Shown here: positions 15,379 through 17,592 of the stretch, piece after piece
Layout of the letters: each line of letters opens with the position of its first letter
How positions within the stretch are numbered: position 1 is the first letter of the stretch
Assembly: GCA_002499945.1 (NCBI GenBank)
Contig: DKYP01000128.1
Coordinates: 1-17,592 of the forward strand
Direction of reading: 5' to 3'
Length of the DNA stretch: 17,592 nucleotides
Source of the DNA: Lachnoclostridium sp. UBA7097
Lineage (GTDB): Bacteria; Bacillota; Clostridia; Lachnospirales; Lachnospiraceae
Notes under the pieces: generated by a model
What the model was told of the DNA's origin: nothing
The model's database searches: none
Seen by the model: the letters and a program-made list of their open reading frames with translations, nothing else
Position numbers and translations under genes: made by a program

Positions 15379-16674
15379 ATGAACAGGAAAAAACAGAAAA
15401 AGGAATATATATTACCATATAAAGTCCTGGTATTAATAATTTTTATTGTTATTTTAGATGGAAGCCTGATGGTTCTGCCAGATAAAGCATCTGCATCAGA
15501 AAAAACATCCTCAAAGGTAACAACGACCCTTAAAAATGGGATTTTTACTGTTAGAGGAAAGGGAAAAATGCCAGAAAGTGCCAGACCAGCATCTTTCCAA
15601 AAAAAGAAAATCAAAAAAATTGTGATAAAAAATGGGATTGTGTCTTTGCCTGAAAAAGCATTTAAAAACTGCAAAAAGGCTGCCAGTATAAATATTGCAG
15701 CTTCTGTTAAGGAAATTGGTATGCAGGCATTTGCTAATACTTCAATTAAAAGTATAACTATTCCTAAAACAGTAAAAAGAATTGGCTGGGGGATATGCCT
15801 TGGCTGTGATTTACTTGAAACTATGGTAATACCAGGAACATTTGATGTATTAGAACCGTCTAATGATAATTGGCTGGAACCTTTTGTAGCTGGAAAAAAA
15901 TCCCTTGGAACAGTAAAGTTTTCAACAGCACTTAATCCAGAACTTGTCCGTATGGCAGGTGATTGCATGAATTTTGAAGTGTTACCCAGTGACCCGGGAT
16001 TTACATCAATAGATGGGATAATATATACTAAAGATTGCAAAACACTTGTCAGGATACCTTATGCAAGAAGTGAGGCTGTTATTGCAGATGGCTGTGAAAT
16101 TGTTGCTACAGGCAGTTTTACTTATACAGCAGATGGTTATCACGAACCACACATATATTCTGGCTGTGGGGCTTTAAAAAGTATTGTCTTTCCAGCTTCT
16201 GTAAAAACAATTACAGATAGAGTATATAGTAAATCTGCCAGGTCTGGTGAGGATACCAGGGACGGCAGTATCCAGCTAAATATGGCAAGCCTGGATATTA
16301 CTTCAGCAAAAAAATTGTGGAAATATTGTAACTGGAAAAAATCACTTGCAGATGAACTTGCAAGGATTAGCTGTGCTACTGTTATAGATGGAATGGTTAT
16401 TCTTAAAGATGGTTACTTATGTGGCTATATTGGAGATGGGGATAAAAAGGAAGTTATAGTTCCTGACAGTGTCAAAACAATAGGTAAAAGTGCCTTTGGG
16501 GCTGGTTCTAAGTATGGGTTAAGCTCTGTTGTACTGGGAAACAATGTGGAATTAATTGAGGATTATGCATTTTCTTTTAATAAAAAAATAAAAGTGTATA
16601 TAAAAAGTAAGAACATTAAAATATCAGATAAAGCATTTAGCAACTGTGATACTTATGAACTTATTATTAAATAA
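15379..16674 (+). CDS. Secreted BspA-like leucine-rich-repeat protein
   Basis: 431 residues. Basic N-terminus (NRKKQKK), hydrophobic core at about 11-33, and a KASA-SE site suggest signal peptide cleavage after A39. From about residue 80 it has BspA/LRR_5-type repeats of about 23 residues with the I-xx-A-F-xx-C signature: LPEKAFKNC, IGMQAFANT, IGKSAFGAG, IEDYAFSFN and ISDKAFSNC, broken by a central stretch (about 150-340) in which they are hard to follow. No sortase motif or cell-wall binding module is present, so it is probably released or held non-covalently. Family members act in adhesion and surface interaction; the target is unknown. GAGGGTG (15364-15370) is 8 nt before the ATG. The LRR type differs from the 21-residue repeats of the protein at the window's left end. 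Confidence 0.8.
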   Translation: MNRKKQKKEYILPYKVLVLIIFIVILDGSLMVLPDKASASEKTSSKVTTTLKNGIFTVRGKGKMPESARPASFQKKKIKKIVIKNGIVSLPEKAFKNCKKAASINIAASVKEIGMQAFANTSIKSITIPKTVKRIGWGICLGCDLLETMVIPGTFDVLEPSNDNWLEPFVAGKKSLGTVKFSTALNPELVRMAGDCMNFEVLPSDPGFTSIDGIIYTKDCKTLVRIPYARSEAVIADGCEIVATGSFTYTADGYHEPHIYSGCGALKSIVFPASVKTITDRVYSKSARSGEDTRDGSIQLNMASLDITSAKKLWKYCNWKKSLADELARISCATVIDGMVILKDGYLCGYIGDGDKKEVIVPDSVKTIGKSAFGAGSKYGLSSVVLGNNVELIEDYAFSFNKKIKVYIKSKNIKISDKAFSNCDTYELIIK

Positions 16675-16727
16675 TTATGACAGATGTGCCTGCAATTTAT
16701 CACGCTTTAGTAATTTCATCTGTTGGT

Positions 16728-16747
16728 GGTAGAAATGAATATAGCCC
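16728..16747 (+). repeat. 20-bp direct repeat, copy 2
   Basis: ggtagaaatgaatatagccc is identical to 14820-14839. The ATG inside it leads only to MNIAH and a stop. It follows an inverted repeat ACAGATG/CATCTGT (about 16680-16723) and lies 53 nt after the BspA-like gene stop. Confidence 0.85.
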
Positions 16748-16808
16748 ATTGAACTTTTACGCCCTTAAAGAACCAGATATTCTATTGGTAAAGATAGCAA
16801 TAACACAC

Positions 16809-16850
16809 AAAAATAGCCGCCTGCGTCTTGAAAACTAAGCGGCTATTTTT
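16809..16850. terminator. Bidirectional intrinsic terminator
   Basis: A perfect 12-bp stem aaaaatagccgc (16809-16820) / gcggctattttt (16839-16850) with an 18-nt loop, followed by two more T on the plus strand. It is shared by the convergent BspA-like gene (ends 16674) and the minus-strand gene (ends 16887). Confidence 0.88.
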
Positions 16851-16886
16851 TTAGATAGTTATATCTATATAGTTTATAAGGATTAA

Positions 16887-17522
16887 TTATGATAAATAAT
16901 CTGCATAATCCTGTGCTGTTGTTTTACCATTCTTCCAGTCTTCCATCTTCTGCTTTGTAGCTTCAAGTGTCCTCTTGGAGATGTCAGGAAGTTCTTTGCC
17001 CCATGCAGCAGTAGCTTTGTCATAGCCTTTCTGGATAGCAGCCATCATTTCGTCTGCTTTTCCTGTGTCCCCGCCTGCTAATGCGATAGCCATGCTTACA
17101 AGCCTGTCTGATGTTTTATTAACACCCCAGTAGCCATCCTCGGAAATATCTTCCTGTGCCTGTTTGATTGTTGCAGGGTCGGCATTTTTAGCTGCTTCTC
17201 CAAAAATTGATGAAAGATTCTGGTTTGCAATATTAAATTTATTAGTCTGCTTTGAAAGTAACTTCTCAACAAGCCCCCTCATTGAATCTGCACGTGATTT
17301 CTGGTCAGCTTTTAACTTTGAAATAATGGAATCCCTGTTATAAATCTGGTTAGCACTGTCTTTCTTTGTAGCATTGCTTTTTTCATATACAACTTCACTG
17401 GATGTATTTTTTTCAGCTGCTGTTGTATCCTTCTGCTGTTCTGCTTCCTTAGCGGCAGCAGTAGCGGTAGTTGTAGTTGTTTCATATGTTGGTGTTGCTC
17501 CTGATATTGATGATACGCTCAT
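16887..17522 (-). CDS. Conserved protein of unknown function with ISEDGYWGV motif
   Basis: 211 residues, no signal peptide or membrane helix. Residues 1-60 are Thr/Ala/Ser/Lys-rich and low complexity (ETTTTTATAAAKEAEQQK) and probably disordered. Residues 60-198 form a helical domain with VYEKS just before it, ISEDGYWGV (126-134), TSDRLVSMAIALAGGD (137-152) and a C-terminal WGKELPDISKRTLEATKQKM. I recognise this arrangement as recurring in Lachnospiraceae proteins of unknown function; no role is assigned. The ATG at 17522 is chosen because AAGGAGG lies 6 nt upstream; a GTG ten codons earlier is in frame but reads through the ribosome binding site. It is followed by a strong terminator. No clear promoter is seen in the 70 nt left before the window end. 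Confidence 0.75.
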   Translation of the reverse strand: MSVSSISGATPTYETTTTTATAAAKEAEQQKDTTAAEKNTSSEVVYEKSNATKKDSANQIYNRDSIISKLKADQKSRADSMRGLVEKLLSKQTNKFNIANQNLSSIFGEAAKNADPATIKQAQEDISEDGYWGVNKTSDRLVSMAIALAGGDTGKADEMMAAIQKGYDKATAAWGKELPDISKRTLEATKQKMEDWKNGKTTAQDYADYLS

Positions 17523-17592
17523 AGTATACCTCCTTTTTATTGCTATACTCACGAACGATTAGATTTTCCTTTCTGAACAGCACGTATTGCCC

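Noticed and set aside
1..17592. tRNA or rRNA genes
   Set aside because: No cloverleaf with a GGTTCRA-type T-loop and no rRNA-like segment was noticed on either strand by eye; a tRNAscan run would settle it.

Overview
The window looks like a chromosomal stretch of a low-GC, Gram-positive anaerobe, most likely of the class Clostridia and family Lachnospiraceae. This is an inference from the AT-rich codon use, strong AGGAGG ribosome binding sites, the F-type ATPase operon with a Na+-type c subunit, the M56 and DUF402 proteins, secreted leucine-rich-repeat (LRR) proteins, and a protein with the ISEDGYWGV motif that I associate with this group. No 16S rRNA or other species marker is present.

Region 1 (1-2107): the 3' part of a surface LRR protein built from near-identical 63-bp repeats, then a bidirectional terminator embedded in a remnant of an IS110-type transposase (minus strand). 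Next come a very good extended -10 promoter and a leader of about 200 nt with mutually exclusive antiterminator and terminator pairings. Region 2 (2108-6158): glutamine-dependent NAD+ synthetase (nadE), followed after 25 nt by a BlaR1-like M56 membrane protein whose HExxH zinc motif is degenerate (HFEAH). Region 3 (6175-6894): a long bidirectional terminator hairpin, a convergent DUF402 gene on the minus strand, and a pair of divergent promoters.

Region 4 (6895-14299): a complete ten-gene ATP synthase operon in the order atpZ-atpI-atpB-atpE-atpF-atpH-atpA-atpG-atpD-atpC. F0 genes (a, c, b) precede F1 genes (delta, alpha, gamma, beta, epsilon). The c subunit carries the Na+ ligand set (Q31, E64, T65, Y69), so the enzyme probably couples ATP synthesis or hydrolysis to Na+. 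The atpB-atpE gap holds three small hairpins and an A/T-rich tract ahead of a strong atpE ribosome binding site.

Region 5 (14287-15000): the operon 3' region is unusually structured. It has two mutually exclusive hairpins at the atpC stop, then a roughly 152-bp imperfect palindrome richer in G+C than its AT-rich surroundings; it has no credible gene and could be a structured RNA or a MITE-like element. Region 6 (14971-16850): a start-less fragment of a secreted-type protein, a BspA-like LRR protein with a signal peptide, and a terminator. Identical 20-bp direct repeats lie on either side of this block. Region 7 (16887-17592): a minus-strand gene for a conserved protein of unknown function.

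The best candidates for something undescribed are the structured element downstream of atpC, the nadE leader, and the 20-bp repeat pair. The rest is largely recognisable housekeeping and cell-surface content.
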